Assembly (NCBI RefSeq): GCF_009663145.1
Contig: NZ_VKHR01000011.1
Location: forward strand, 34,189 to 98,188
Length of the DNA: 64,000 bases
Direction of reading: 5' to 3'
From: Shewanella sp. TC10
GTDB lineage: Bacteria > Pseudomonadota > Gammaproteobacteria > Enterobacterales > Shewanellaceae
The translations under genes and the position numbers were made by a program. The notes under the pieces were generated by a model. The model saw only the letters and a program-made list of their open reading frames with translations. It was not told where the DNA came from and searched no databases. Below are positions 18,995-26,970 of the stretch, piece by piece. How positions within the stretch are numbered: position 1 is the stretch's first letter; each line of letters starts with the position of its first letter.

Positions 18995-19339
18995 ATGACG
19001 AGTTTTAAATACCATCTAAATCAGGAAAAAATTGAATTACTGGCTAGTGACTGGATCGGCTTAGAGCGTGTATTAGTCAATGACAAAATTGTGTCGACTA
19101 AAGTTAATTTTGGGCAAAGAAGTACCCACAAAATTGAACTTAAAAATGGTAAACCTTGTCGATTACAGCTCTTAATAGACCCTCAAACTGAACAACTTAC
19201 CTGCAGGCTGTATAAGCAGAATGAGTTTATCGCAAGCTTAAAGCAAGGAAAGCAAAGCTTATTGAGTAGTAAAACGTTTTTTGAGGCAAGCATAATGCTG
19301 GCGTGTATGAGTAGCTTAGGCCTTTACTGGCTAAGTTAG
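18995..19339 (+). CDS. Small unknown protein with C-terminal membrane segment
   Basis: 114 residues, not recognised. I start at ATG 18995, preceded by AAGGAGA at proper distance; the frame could run back to a TTG at 18950, but no ribosome binding site is there. The body is polar and predicted to be mainly beta strands (WIGLERVLVNDKIVSTKVNF, HKIELKNGKPCRLQLLI), followed by a hydrophobic tail ASIMLACMSSLGLYWL that may anchor it in the inner membrane with the bulk in the cytoplasm. The reading frame looks real because of the ribosome binding site and the terminator behind it. Confidence 0.6.
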   Translation: MTSFKYHLNQEKIELLASDWIGLERVLVNDKIVSTKVNFGQRSTHKIELKNGKPCRLQLLIDPQTEQLTCRLYKQNEFIASLKQGKQSLLSSKTFFEASIMLACMSSLGLYWLS

Positions 19340-19370
19340 TTATTAATACACAAGTTTCTAGCACATCGAA

Positions 19371-19397
19371 AAAAGCCGCATCAGCGGCTTTTGTGTT
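19371..19397 (+). terminator. Terminator after the small unknown gene
   Basis: 9-bp stem AAAAGCCGC / GCGGCTTTT with loop ATCA, followed by a T-rich tract (TTTTGTGTTTTT). Confidence 0.8.
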
Positions 19398-19486
19398 TTT
19401 ATGCGCATAACATGAACAAAGTACAGTAAGTGTCTCTGATAAACACATTACTAACAGCCAATTTTTATGCCCTATTTATGACCAAG

Positions 19487-19885
19487 TTAGTCGCATTTTG
19501 AAACAAGGCTGTCATTAACACAAATAAACAATTCATCTTGGTAGTTACCACTTCCTGCTGTCACAGTGGTGATTTTTAGCTTTTGTTTAGCTGAAGTATC
19601 TTCAACAATTGCTACCGACAATATGGTTCCATCTCTGGGTATAATTATCCCTTGAGTAAAATCACCTACATATAAATCTTTGTATAACTTAATACTTATT
19701 GAACCAATAGATCTTGGTTCAATACGCCCCTCAGCAATCACAACGCTCTGACCATTGTCAAAAGTGAAAGCTTTGACGTAAGTGCCACCATTGGAAGTTG
19801 TTAGCTCATAACCTTCCTGTGATTGAACCGAAATACTAGCGAGCATTATTGCAATTATAGTGATTGTTTTAATCAGTATTTTCAT
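19487..19885 (-). CDS. Small secreted unknown protein
   Basis: 132 residues. The ATG at 19885 follows GAAGAGGTG and begins a signal peptide (MKILIKTITIIAIMLASISV, cut near QSQEG), so I prefer it to the upstream ATG at 19921. The mature part is rich in beta-forming residues with two cysteines near the end (FICVNDSLVSKC) that could form a disulfide in the periplasm. I do not recognise a family. It lies alone behind the rlmI terminator. Confidence 0.65.
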   Translation of the reverse strand: MKILIKTITIIAIMLASISVQSQEGYELTTSNGGTYVKAFTFDNGQSVVIAEGRIEPRSIGSISIKLYKDLYVGDFTQGIIIPRDGTILSVAIVEDTSAKQKLKITTVTAGSGNYQDELFICVNDSLVSKCD

Positions 19886-20035
19886 CTTAGACACCTCTTC
19901 CCTGCCATAATTAAGCTTCAAGCTCTTACGCTACTGTTGTTATGAATTACGTTATGAGTCACGCTATGAATCATGTTATGAATGACTAGATAGTTCGTGT
20001 AATCATTAATCAAAGTACGCTAAATAGCGAATATA

Positions 20036-20061
20036 AAAAAAGCTACCTTGTAGGTAGCTTT
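20036..20061 (-). terminator. Terminator of rlmI
   Basis: Stem AAAGCTACC / GGTAGCTTT; on the minus strand it is followed by seven T. It lies about 30 bp after the rlmI stop. Confidence 0.85.
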
Positions 20062-20092
20062 ATTATTCACTCACTTAATTGTGATAACTTAG

Positions 20093-21283
20093 TTAGAAAA
20101 CGCGAGCAACAAGGCCTTTTAAATAAAAACCTTCTGGAAATGCACTACCAATCGGGTGATCGCTAGCTTGACTCAATCTATCAATAAATTGGACATCTCT
20201 TTTAGCATCAAGTGCGGCATCAGCAACCACTTTTTGAAATAGATCCGCTGCCATTAAGCCAGAGCATGAGAATGTCAGTAATGTGCCACCAGGATTAAGT
20301 AATTGCATGGCGATCATATTAATGTCTTTATAGCCACGACAAGCGCCATTTAGCTGTGCTTTGTTGTCGGCAAACTTAGGAGGGTCTAACACAATCACAT
20401 CGAAGGTTTTACCCTCATCACGATACTGACGTAATAGCTTGAACACATCCGCTTCATGATAATTAACATGTTCATCATTAAAGCCGTTAATTTCCATGTT
20501 CAATTTAGCTGTATCTAATGCTAACTTTGATACATCAACATTTTCGATGCTGGCAGCACCACCTTTAGCGGCATACAAACCGAATGTACCTGTATAGCAG
20601 AAACAGTTTAATACTGATTTATCTTTGACAAAACGAGCCGCAATTGAACGGTTATCTCGCTGATCCAAATAAAAACCTGTCTTATGTCCTTTCGTCACAT
20701 CGACAGAAATTTTGATGCCATTCTCTTCGATAATGACAGGCATTTCAGGAAGCTCACCGTGTAATAAGCCCGTAATAGGTTTCAAGCCTTCCTTTTTACG
20801 AGAATCGACATCTGAGCGCTCGTAAATAGCACAATCAGGGTAGAGTTCAGCTAATACTTCGACTAATGTGTCACGCCAAAAATCAGCCCCTGTACTCAAT
20901 AGCTGACAAACTAATACATTGGCATACTTATCAATAGTGATACCAGGTAAGCCGTCTGATTCAGCTGCAATAAGGCGGTAACCCGTTAGACCTTGTTCAG
21001 CGATTAATGCGTCTCTGCCTGCTTGTGCACGCTGTACACGCCGCATGAAGAAGTCTTTATCAATTTGCTCTTCTTTATCAAATGTCCATACGCGAACTTG
21101 GATCTGTGACTCTGGTGACCAAGCACCACGCCCTAACCAATGGCCATCATGCGCAACAACATCAACAGTTTCACCAGCTTGCGGTTTACCTTTAATGTTA
21201 TGTATACCACTGGCAAAAACCCATGGGTGTTTACGCTCTAGTGATTTTTCACGCTTGGGTCTAAGCTTGATTCTGATAGCCAT
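20093..21283 (-). CDS. rlmI: 23S rRNA (cytosine-1962-C5)-methyltransferase RlmI
   Basis: 396 residues, identical in length to E. coli RlmI. Residues 1 to about 75 form a PUA RNA-binding domain ([21 protein letters not shown]). The methyltransferase part has the SAM motif [33 protein letters not shown] (motif IV) and LTFSCSGLM with the catalytic cysteine. I use the ATG at 21283; a longer frame to 21355 would add 24 residues not seen in the family. It is followed by its own terminator and is probably monocistronic. Confidence 0.94.
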   Translation of the reverse strand: MAIRIKLRPKREKSLERKHPWVFASGIHNIKGKPQAGETVDVVAHDGHWLGRGAWSPESQIQVRVWTFDKEEQIDKDFFMRRVQRAQAGRDALIAEQGLTGYRLIAAESDGLPGITIDKYANVLVCQLLSTGADFWRDTLVEVLAELYPDCAIYERSDVDSRKKEGLKPITGLLHGELPEMPVIIEENGIKISVDVTKGHKTGFYLDQRDNRSIAARFVKDKSVLNCFCYTGTFGLYAAKGGAASIENVDVSKLALDTAKLNMEINGFNDEHVNYHEADVFKLLRQYRDEGKTFDVIVLDPPKFADNKAQLNGACRGYKDINMIAMQLLNPGGTLLTFSCSGLMAADLFQKVVADAALDAKRDVQFIDRLSQASDHPIGSAFPEGFYLKGLVARVF

Positions 21284-21612
21284 GATGGTGCCTTTTTCAT
21301 TTTGGGATCGCGATGATAAGGATCCTAACAAGGGAACGCAAGTTACAATCGCCAATTATAGTGCTTTAGTGTTAAATTTGGAGGCTAGCAATAGCAAATT
21401 GATTAACAACAAATTATCTGGCTATCAAGTATGGTAATTAGTGCAAACAAACACGCCACTTAACATCAATTAAGCAGCGCTTTCCCTAGGATATTTCCCA
21501 TACATTATTCTTTACCGATACTAAGCTCATTTAATATATTGAATAGATATATATTTAATTGAAATATATAAAACTCTACAAGACATAAAAACTATAGTTA
21601 ATGTCAAATTAA
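21284..21612. other. AT-rich intergenic region
   Basis: Holds the rlmI promoter region on its left side (minus strand). The right part, around ATATATATTTAATTGAAATA, is strongly AT-rich with small inverted repeats; no gene is visible. Confidence 0.5.
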
Positions 21613-22038
21613 CTATTTATTTAATAATATCAATGTAAACAATTGAGACTGGCTTAATAGTGTTACATCTTGCGCTTGGCCATCAATGGATAATGATAAA
21701 ACAGGGTTTTGTAAAAAATCTTTTGCATCATCAGCTGAATATAACTCTGGTAATTCAAGGTGATACTTCTCAGTACCTGCAACATCTAGTTTTAAATAAA
21801 GCGGCTTAGACTTTACCCAATGGCCTGAATCATCTGCGTTATCCTGAAATAAATCGCTATAGCTGACTTCAATTAGTTGCTCACCGGCAACCAGGTCGAC
21901 TTCACGTTGAAACTCAACGACTACGCCATTTACGCTATCAATATCCAGATCATCATGGAAAGTTATGCTAGAAGATTGCGCAGCAAAACTGGTTAACAGT
22001 AGGCCAAAGGCTGCAGATAATGTTAATTTAGTATTCAT
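21613..22038 (-). CDS. DUF2057 (YccT-like) secreted protein
   Basis: 141 residues with a signal peptide (MNTKLTLSAAFGLLLTSFAA, then QSSS). The mature part begins ITFHDDLDIDSVNGVVV, which fits the DUF2057/YccT family of periplasmic proteins, usually about 200 residues, so this is a short member. Role unknown; E. coli YccT is linked to curli regulation, but transfer of that role is not justified. The ATG at 22038 has TTGGAG directly upstream; an alternative TTG start four codons earlier would lie in that ribosome binding site. Confidence 0.6.
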   Translation of the reverse strand: MNTKLTLSAAFGLLLTSFAAQSSSITFHDDLDIDSVNGVVVEFQREVDLVAGEQLIEVSYSDLFQDNADDSGHWVKSKPLYLKLDVAGTEKYHLELPELYSADDAKDFLQNPVLSLSIDGQAQDVTLLSQSQLFTLILLNK

Positions 22039-22346
22039 ATTAAACTCCAATCTTAATTTAATTATTCCGTAAATTCATTTCATACCACACAATTTAAAAG
22101 ACCAACGAACAATTAAAAAAATTTCAAAAAAGTTTATGTTTTTAATTTTTTATTTTTAACCGAATGAAATACCAAGCAATAGCTTAATCAAATTTTGATA
22201 AAATCGTTTATTGAAATTTTAAAATTTACAACATTAAATTTGAATTTATTGATTTAATGCAAAGAAATATCTGCAACATTAGATAGAATCACGCAACAAA
22301 AGTAACAACCAAGTAATTATTTCTAAGGTATTGGGGTACCTAAGTA
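22039..22346. other. AT-rich intergenic region between divergent genes
   Basis: Long runs of A and T (for example AAAAAAATTTCAAAAAAG) suggest bent promoter DNA for the two flanking divergent genes. No gene is seen. Confidence 0.5.
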
Positions 22347-22721
22347 ATGAGTAAAATGAGTCAAGGGAAAGTCATATGCACTCGTTGCCAAACAGAGATC
22401 ATCGAAATTACAGTAAGTTGCAACTGCACAAACCGTGATAATGACAATTGTAAAAAACAACATGAGCCTAGATCTGCAACTAGAAACTCTCAACTCAAGC
22501 TCTCAACAGTTTCATTGCTTGTACTGAGTAGCACCAGTATCATTTTGTCAGCTTATTTCTGGTATTCTGTCATTGTTGATTTATCTGCTTACACGTTACA
22601 CCAAGGCAGCACTTACGCAAATTTCGAATTAATTTGTGCTGGATGGTGTTTTTTCATTGGTTGGTATTGTCTCTTCATAACAGTGGCTCAAATGCTTCTC
22701 CAGGAAAAGTCTATTCCATAA
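22347..22721 (+). CDS. Small membrane protein with cysteine-rich N-terminus
   Basis: 124 residues, not recognised. Cysteines at 11, 14, 25, 27 and 35 (CTRC, CNC) look like a small zinc ribbon of the kind found at the N-terminus of inner-membrane proteins. Two hydrophobic segments follow: LKLSTVSLLVLSSTSIILSA and the stretch around FELICAGWCFFIGWYCLFIT. So a cytoplasmic zinc knuckle and a two-helix membrane anchor are likely. The stop lies three bases before a mobile repeat; it is possible that the insertion altered the 3' end. Confidence 0.55.
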   Translation: MSKMSQGKVICTRCQTEIIEITVSCNCTNRDNDNCKKQHEPRSATRNSQLKLSTVSLLVLSSTSIILSAYFWYSVIVDLSAYTLHQGSTYANFELICAGWCFFIGWYCLFITVAQMLLQEKSIP

Positions 22722-22724
22722 ATA

Positions 22725-23007
22725 CTAGGGCCTGTTGATCTTTGCTGGTTAAGTTTTGTTCTAAATAAAAGCATTTTAATCGAGGCGGATGAATTGATGC
22801 CTAGTCATCTAAGCCCCTTTTATTTACAAAGATGCATTCAACAAAGAGTAAAATGCTTTTAGTCGAACCCTCTGGGCAGCGTTTGTTGGCCATTTTTACT
22901 GCGTTACCGACTTTTTATGTAGAATAACTACACTACAAAGTCTCTGCCTTGTATAAATGGCCAACAATTCGCTGCAAAAACAATCTTGAAAGATCAACAG
23001 GCCCTAG
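22725..23007. mobile_element. Miniature inverted-repeat element, copy 2 (283 bp)
   Basis: Same length and orientation as copy 1, with the longest perfect ends: CTAGGGCCTGTTGATCTTT on the left and its exact complement on the right (19 bp). It contains the same interior, including the paired AAAGCATTTTA / TAAAATGCTTT segments, where both arms carry the same change relative to copy 1 (GCG to GCA and CGC to TGC). That compensating change suggests that the folded structure itself is kept. No transposase gene. It sits between the ends of two convergent genes. Confidence 0.88.
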
Positions 23008-23017
23008 AGATAAATGT

Positions 23018-23932
23018 TTAACTCTGTTCGATACTATTTGTCTTTCGATTAAAAAACTCTTTCAAAAAATCAATGAGTAAACGAACTTTTTTGGAATCAG
23101 CTGCGCCTGGCGGAAAGACAGCATAAATATTAATATCAGACAATTGATAGTCATCGAGTACAGTTTCTAACGTACCTTGCTTTACCTTAGGCCAAGCATC
23201 ATAAGTCGGTATTCTGCCAATACCGTGGCCACCTTCGACAAAGGCAGTTCTTGCTGAAGCGTTGTTAGTGGTAATGCTTCCTTTCATTTCGATACTAAAC
23301 GAGCGAGAGCCTTTTTTAAGCTCTAAAACTCGTTTTAATGGCTTGTAAACGACCCAATCATGGGAACTTAACTCGCCAGGGGATTTAGGCCTGCCCTGCT
23401 TTTCAAAATAAGCGGGAGCGCCACACAAACAAGTTTTCATAACCGACAACTTAGTGGCTTGTAAACTTGAATCCACTAACGGAGCACCACGAATAGCGAT
23501 ATCTATTCCTTGATTAATAATATTGACGACTTCATCGGTCAACATCACGTCCAGTTCAATTTTAGGATACAACAGCTTAAATTCGTTCAAAGCAGGAACT
23601 ATGGTTTCGAGCCCTGCATTAACTGGACAAGTTAATTTGATTAAGCCCATTGGCTCGCTTTTCATATTCTCAATTTGCTGATTAGCAGAATAAGCTTGCT
23701 CAGCAATCACTTTACAGGACTGATAATAAGCTTGCCCTTCTTCAGTGAGACTAATGCTGCGAGTTGAACGATTGAGTAATTTAACTTGTAAATGCTCTTC
23801 TAGTTTTTTTATATGGTAACTTACAACTGCTCGAGAAAGGCCAATATGCTTAGCTGCGCCAGTTAAACTGCCTTGCTCAACCACTTGAGAAAACACCACC
23901 ATACTTTTTAATTGCTCAAAAGATACATTCAT
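23018..23932 (-). CDS. LysR-family transcriptional regulator
   Basis: 304 residues. The N-terminal winged helix-turn-helix is typical (FSQVVEQGSLTGAAKHIGLS, RAVVSYHIKKLEEHLQVKLL, NRSTRSISLTEEGQAYY), followed by the substrate-binding domain from about residue 90. It belongs to the CrgA/AaeR-like subgroup by its domain features. It is divergent from a DJ-1/PfpI gene and an alcohol dehydrogenase gene, which it likely controls; the inducer could be a reactive aldehyde (inference). The end lies 10 bp from a mobile repeat. The start codon follows AGGG at eight bases. Confidence 0.9.
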   Translation of the reverse strand: MNVSFEQLKSMVVFSQVVEQGSLTGAAKHIGLSRAVVSYHIKKLEEHLQVKLLNRSTRSISLTEEGQAYYQSCKVIAEQAYSANQQIENMKSEPMGLIKLTCPVNAGLETIVPALNEFKLLYPKIELDVMLTDEVVNIINQGIDIAIRGAPLVDSSLQATKLSVMKTCLCGAPAYFEKQGRPKSPGELSSHDWVVYKPLKRVLELKKGSRSFSIEMKGSITTNNASARTAFVEGGHGIGRIPTYDAWPKVKQGTLETVLDDYQLSDINIYAVFPPGAADSKKVRLLIDFLKEFFNRKTNSIEQS

Positions 23933-23955
23933 TATCGACCCTAATCTCCAAACTA

Positions 23956-24009
23956 AAACTCAAACTCAAACTCAAACTCAAACTCAAACTCAAACTCAAA
24001 CTCAAACTC
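23956..24009. repeat. Nine perfect copies of a 6-bp repeat
   Basis: AAACTC is repeated nine times in the intergenic region between the LysR gene and the PfpI-type gene, just upstream of the LysR start codon. Changes in copy number would shift spacing of promoter elements by multiples of 6 bp, about half a helical turn. Confidence 0.95.
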
Positions 24010-24175
24010 AAACCAGCATTAAAAATAGCTCAGCCCCCATTGTATCAATTATTTAAACAATGAAGTCAATAAAGTCTGCATTGTCAGATTAAATTCAGGT
24101 TTCTATACTGAGTTCATTATTTAATAAGCCAACCAGTGTTAATGGCTTAATATCAGCAGCAAACAAGGAATTGAT

Positions 24176-24874
24176 ATGACAAACGTTACCGCCAAAAAAG
24201 TATTAATGGTGCTTACTTCACACGACCAATTGGGTGACACAGGCAACAAAACCGGCTTTTGGATTGAAGAGTTTGCCGCGCCATATTTTGTATTTAAAGA
24301 TGCTGGGTTTGATATCACTTTAGCTTCACCTGCCGGCGGTCAACCACCAATAGATCCAAGCAGCGAACTAGCAGACTTTCAAACGGATGACACGCGTCGA
24401 TTTGATAATGATAAAGATGCTCAAGCACATCTTGCTACTACACTTGTGCTATCTGACGTTAATGCTGATGATTACGATGGCGTTTTCTACCCAGGTGGTC
24501 ACGGGCCGTTATGGGATTTAACCGATAATTCAAACTCAATCGAATTAATCGAACAGTTTATTCAACAAAACAAACCTGTCGCTGCAGTGTGTCATGCAAG
24601 CGCAGCCTTGTTAAATGTTAAAAACAGCGATGGTAGCTACTTAGTAAAAGACAAAGCTGTAACTGGTTTTAGTAATACTGAAGAAGATGCTGTGCAATTA
24701 ACTGATGTTGTACCTTTTCTGCTTGAAGATGAATTACAAAAACGTGATGCAGATTATCAAAAAGTCGCTGACTGGCATGCATTTTCAGTTCAAGATGGCT
24801 TAGTCATCACTGGACAGAATCCAGCAAGTTCTTCACTGACAGCGCAAAAGCTAGCATCATACATTAACGCGTAA
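24176..24874 (+). CDS. Type 1 glutamine amidotransferase-like (DJ-1/PfpI, Hsp31-like) protein
   Basis: 232 residues. The nucleophile elbow is AAVCHASAALL with Cys139 and His140; the acidic partner (E31 or E32) is in GFWIEEFAAPY, and GVFYPGGHGPLWDL is the family glycine loop. The long form with GYW/GFWIEE is that of Hsp31-type glyoxalase III/deglycase proteins, which remove methylglyoxal or glycation adducts; which activity it has here is not settled. A ribosome binding site AAGGAA precedes ATG. It is 27 bp from an alcohol dehydrogenase gene, fitting aldehyde detoxification. Confidence 0.88.
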   Translation: MTNVTAKKVLMVLTSHDQLGDTGNKTGFWIEEFAAPYFVFKDAGFDITLASPAGGQPPIDPSSELADFQTDDTRRFDNDKDAQAHLATTLVLSDVNADDYDGVFYPGGHGPLWDLTDNSNSIELIEQFIQQNKPVAAVCHASAALLNVKNSDGSYLVKDKAVTGFSNTEEDAVQLTDVVPFLLEDELQKRDADYQKVADWHAFSVQDGLVITGQNPASSSLTAQKLASYINA

Positions 24875-24901
24875 CGAATAATATTGTATTAGGACAATCT
24901 C

Positions 24902-26059
24902 ATGCTTAATTTTTCATTTCAAAACAATACAAAAATTCTTTTTGGCGAAAACCAAATAAATAGCATTAGTAATGAAATTCCTGCTGATGCGCGAGTACTC
25001 ATGATCTACGGTGGTGGTTCAATTAAATCAAACGGTGTCTACCAACAAGTGACTGATGCACTTAAAGAACACACTTGGTTTGAATTTTCAGGTGTAGAGC
25101 CTAATCCGCAATACGACACCCTAATGAAAGCGCAAGCAATCATTGAAGCTGAAAATATTGATTACTTACTCGCAGTGGGTGGTGGCTCTGTTGTTGATGG
25201 CGTTAAATTCATTGCTGCAGCAGCTAAATTTGAAGGTCAAGATCCTTGGGATATGATAGCAAAAGGCGCAAGCGTAAATGACGCACTGCCAATTGGCGCT
25301 GTATTAACGCTTCCTGCAACAGGGTCTGAATCAAACGGCGGCTCTGTTATTACTCGTGATGGTAATAAATTACCTTTTGGTAGCCCATTACTGCGTCCAT
25401 TGTTTGCAGTTTTAGATCCTGCCGTAACCCTTTCATTATCTGATCGCCAAATAGGTAATGGCGTTATTGATGCGTACATTCACATTATGGAGCAGTACTT
25501 AACTTACAGTGTAAACGGTAAAGTACAAGACAGATTCAGTGAAGGTCTACTGCAAACCCTTATTGAAGAAGGCCCAAAAGCATTAGCTGCAGAAACTAAA
25601 CAAGATTTAGAAATACGGGCAAACATTATGTGGTCTGCAACAATGGCATTAAACGGTCTCATCGGTGCTGGTGTCCCTCAGGATTGGTCAACTCATATGA
25701 TAGGTCATGAACTAACGGCAAGTCATGGAGTCGATCATGCGCGCACTTTATCTATCGTATTACCTGCGGTAATGAAAGTTCGTCGTGAGCAAAAACACGC
25801 AAAACTTGTCCAATATGCTGAACGCGTATTTAACATCACTTCTGGCTCTGATGAAGAGAAAATAGATCAAGCTATTATCGCCACTGAGAACTTCTTCAAG
25901 TTAATGCAAGTCCCTACTCGTTTAAGCGATATTGATGTAGGTGCAGATCAAGTAGATGTGCTTGTAAATGCACTTGAGAAACATGGCATGACTAAACTGG
26001 GTGAGCATGGTGATATCGATTTAACCATCAGCCGAGAAATCTTAACCACTGCTATATAA
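24902..26059 (+). CDS. Iron-containing alcohol dehydrogenase, YqhD-like
   Basis: 385 residues, group III alcohol dehydrogenase. LAVGGGSVVDGVKFIAAA is the NAD(P)-binding GGGS loop, LTLPATGSESNGGSVI follows it, and the metal ligands are in DAYIHIMEQY and in GHELTASHGVDHARTLSIVLP. The sequence resembles E. coli YqhD (387 residues), an NADPH-dependent aldehyde reductase for short-chain and lipid-derived aldehydes. It forms an operon with the DJ-1/PfpI-type gene and is closed by a terminator. Confidence 0.92.
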   Translation: MLNFSFQNNTKILFGENQINSISNEIPADARVLMIYGGGSIKSNGVYQQVTDALKEHTWFEFSGVEPNPQYDTLMKAQAIIEAENIDYLLAVGGGSVVDGVKFIAAAAKFEGQDPWDMIAKGASVNDALPIGAVLTLPATGSESNGGSVITRDGNKLPFGSPLLRPLFAVLDPAVTLSLSDRQIGNGVIDAYIHIMEQYLTYSVNGKVQDRFSEGLLQTLIEEGPKALAAETKQDLEIRANIMWSATMALNGLIGAGVPQDWSTHMIGHELTASHGVDHARTLSIVLPAVMKVRREQKHAKLVQYAERVFNITSGSDEEKIDQAIIATENFFKLMQVPTRLSDIDVGADQVDVLVNALEKHGMTKLGEHGDIDLTISREILTTAI

Positions 26060-26114
26060 GCACTAACTCAAGCTAAACTTTAACTTTATAAGGTTTAGCT
26101 TAAGTAAAATCGAC

Positions 26115-26141
26115 AAAGGCTAGCATTTCGCTAGCCTTTTT
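26115..26141 (+). terminator. Terminator after the alcohol dehydrogenase
   Basis: Stem AAAGGCTAGC / GCTAGCCTTT with a five-base loop, followed by T residues. Confidence 0.9.
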
Positions 26142-26203
26142 TATTGGCTGCAATTTAGGCCAATAGCGGCTTTAAAGTGTGACCTAAGCTTGATAACCAT
26201 TAA

Positions 26204-26290
26204 TAATTCTTCAAATGATGAATATTGATGAATTATTTTACTAAGTATTCTGCACTGCTTGGCTTACTATATTCTACACTTGAAGAATTA
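26204..26290. promoter_or_regulatory. Widely spaced 11-bp inverted repeat before tetR
   Basis: TAATTCTTCAA at 26204-26214 and its exact complement TTGAAGAATTA at 26280-26290 lie before the regulator start. They may be two half-sites or two operators in a self-regulated promoter, or may pair as RNA. This is based only on the repeat and its location. Confidence 0.45.
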
Positions 26291-26311
26291 TTCAAAAAAT
26301 ACTGCTCGCTG

Positions 26312-26968
26312 ATGCCTAGATTAAAAAAAACCGCAGGAAGACCGTTAACCCAGGTGGATAACCGCAGTGCGTTAATTGATGCAGCAAGAGTCTTGTTTGT
26401 TGAAAATGATTACGAGAAAGTCTCGGTACGTACTATTGCACAGCACGCCAACGTGGATGCCAGTTTAATCCGTTATTATTTCCAGTCGAAGATGGGCTTA
26501 TTCAGTGAAATGCTAAAAGAAACGCTCGCGCCTATTACTGAGAAAATAAATCAAACTAACAAAGCTTTCATTCACAATTCAGCCGAAGATATTCTCAGTA
26601 CTTATTATACGTTAATGAGCCAAAACCCTGACTTTCCAAAGCTGATTTACCGTACAGCAAGTCTACCCGACTCTCAAAGTAATCGAGAATTACAAGCCAG
26701 CCTTTTAGCATTATTACCTTCACCACGCTTTGCCATTATTGAACAAATGCAAAATGCCAACTTGCTAAAGGATGGTGTCGATACTACGTGCGCCAAAATG
26801 AGCTTTATCAGCTTACTGATATTTCCCTTTTTAATGCCAGATTTATTGAAAAATGCTATCGGCATTAAAACATCTCCAGAGTTTATGCAAAAACTTGCTA
26901 AACACAATGCTCAACTGTTACGTCATGGGCTTATTGCCGATGAAACACTACCAAGCCAGGACCGCTAA
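26312..26968 (+). CDS. TetR-family transcriptional regulator
   Basis: 218 residues from the ATG at 26312 (MPRLKKTAGRP), a typical TetR start. The frame runs back to 26225, but those 29 residues look like translated promoter DNA and overlap an inverted repeat. The helix-turn-helix is SALIDAARVLFVENDYEKVS, VRTIAQHANVDASLIRYYFQ. The ligand-binding domain has no recognisable subfamily features. Its stop is two bases from the adaptor gene start, so the efflux operon regulator is transcribed with its targets. No strong ribosome binding site is visible. Confidence 0.87.
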   Translation: MPRLKKTAGRPLTQVDNRSALIDAARVLFVENDYEKVSVRTIAQHANVDASLIRYYFQSKMGLFSEMLKETLAPITEKINQTNKAFIHNSAEDILSTYYTLMSQNPDFPKLIYRTASLPDSQSNRELQASLLALLPSPRFAIIEQMQNANLLKDGVDTTCAKMSFISLLIFPFLMPDLLKNAIGIKTSPEFMQKLAKHNAQLLRHGLIADETLPSQDR

Positions 26969-26970
26969 AC

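Noticed and set aside
26225..26311. Extended N-terminus of the TetR protein
   Set aside because: The extra 29 residues are not TetR-like and overlap the promoter and inverted repeat; MPRLKKTAGRP is a typical family start.
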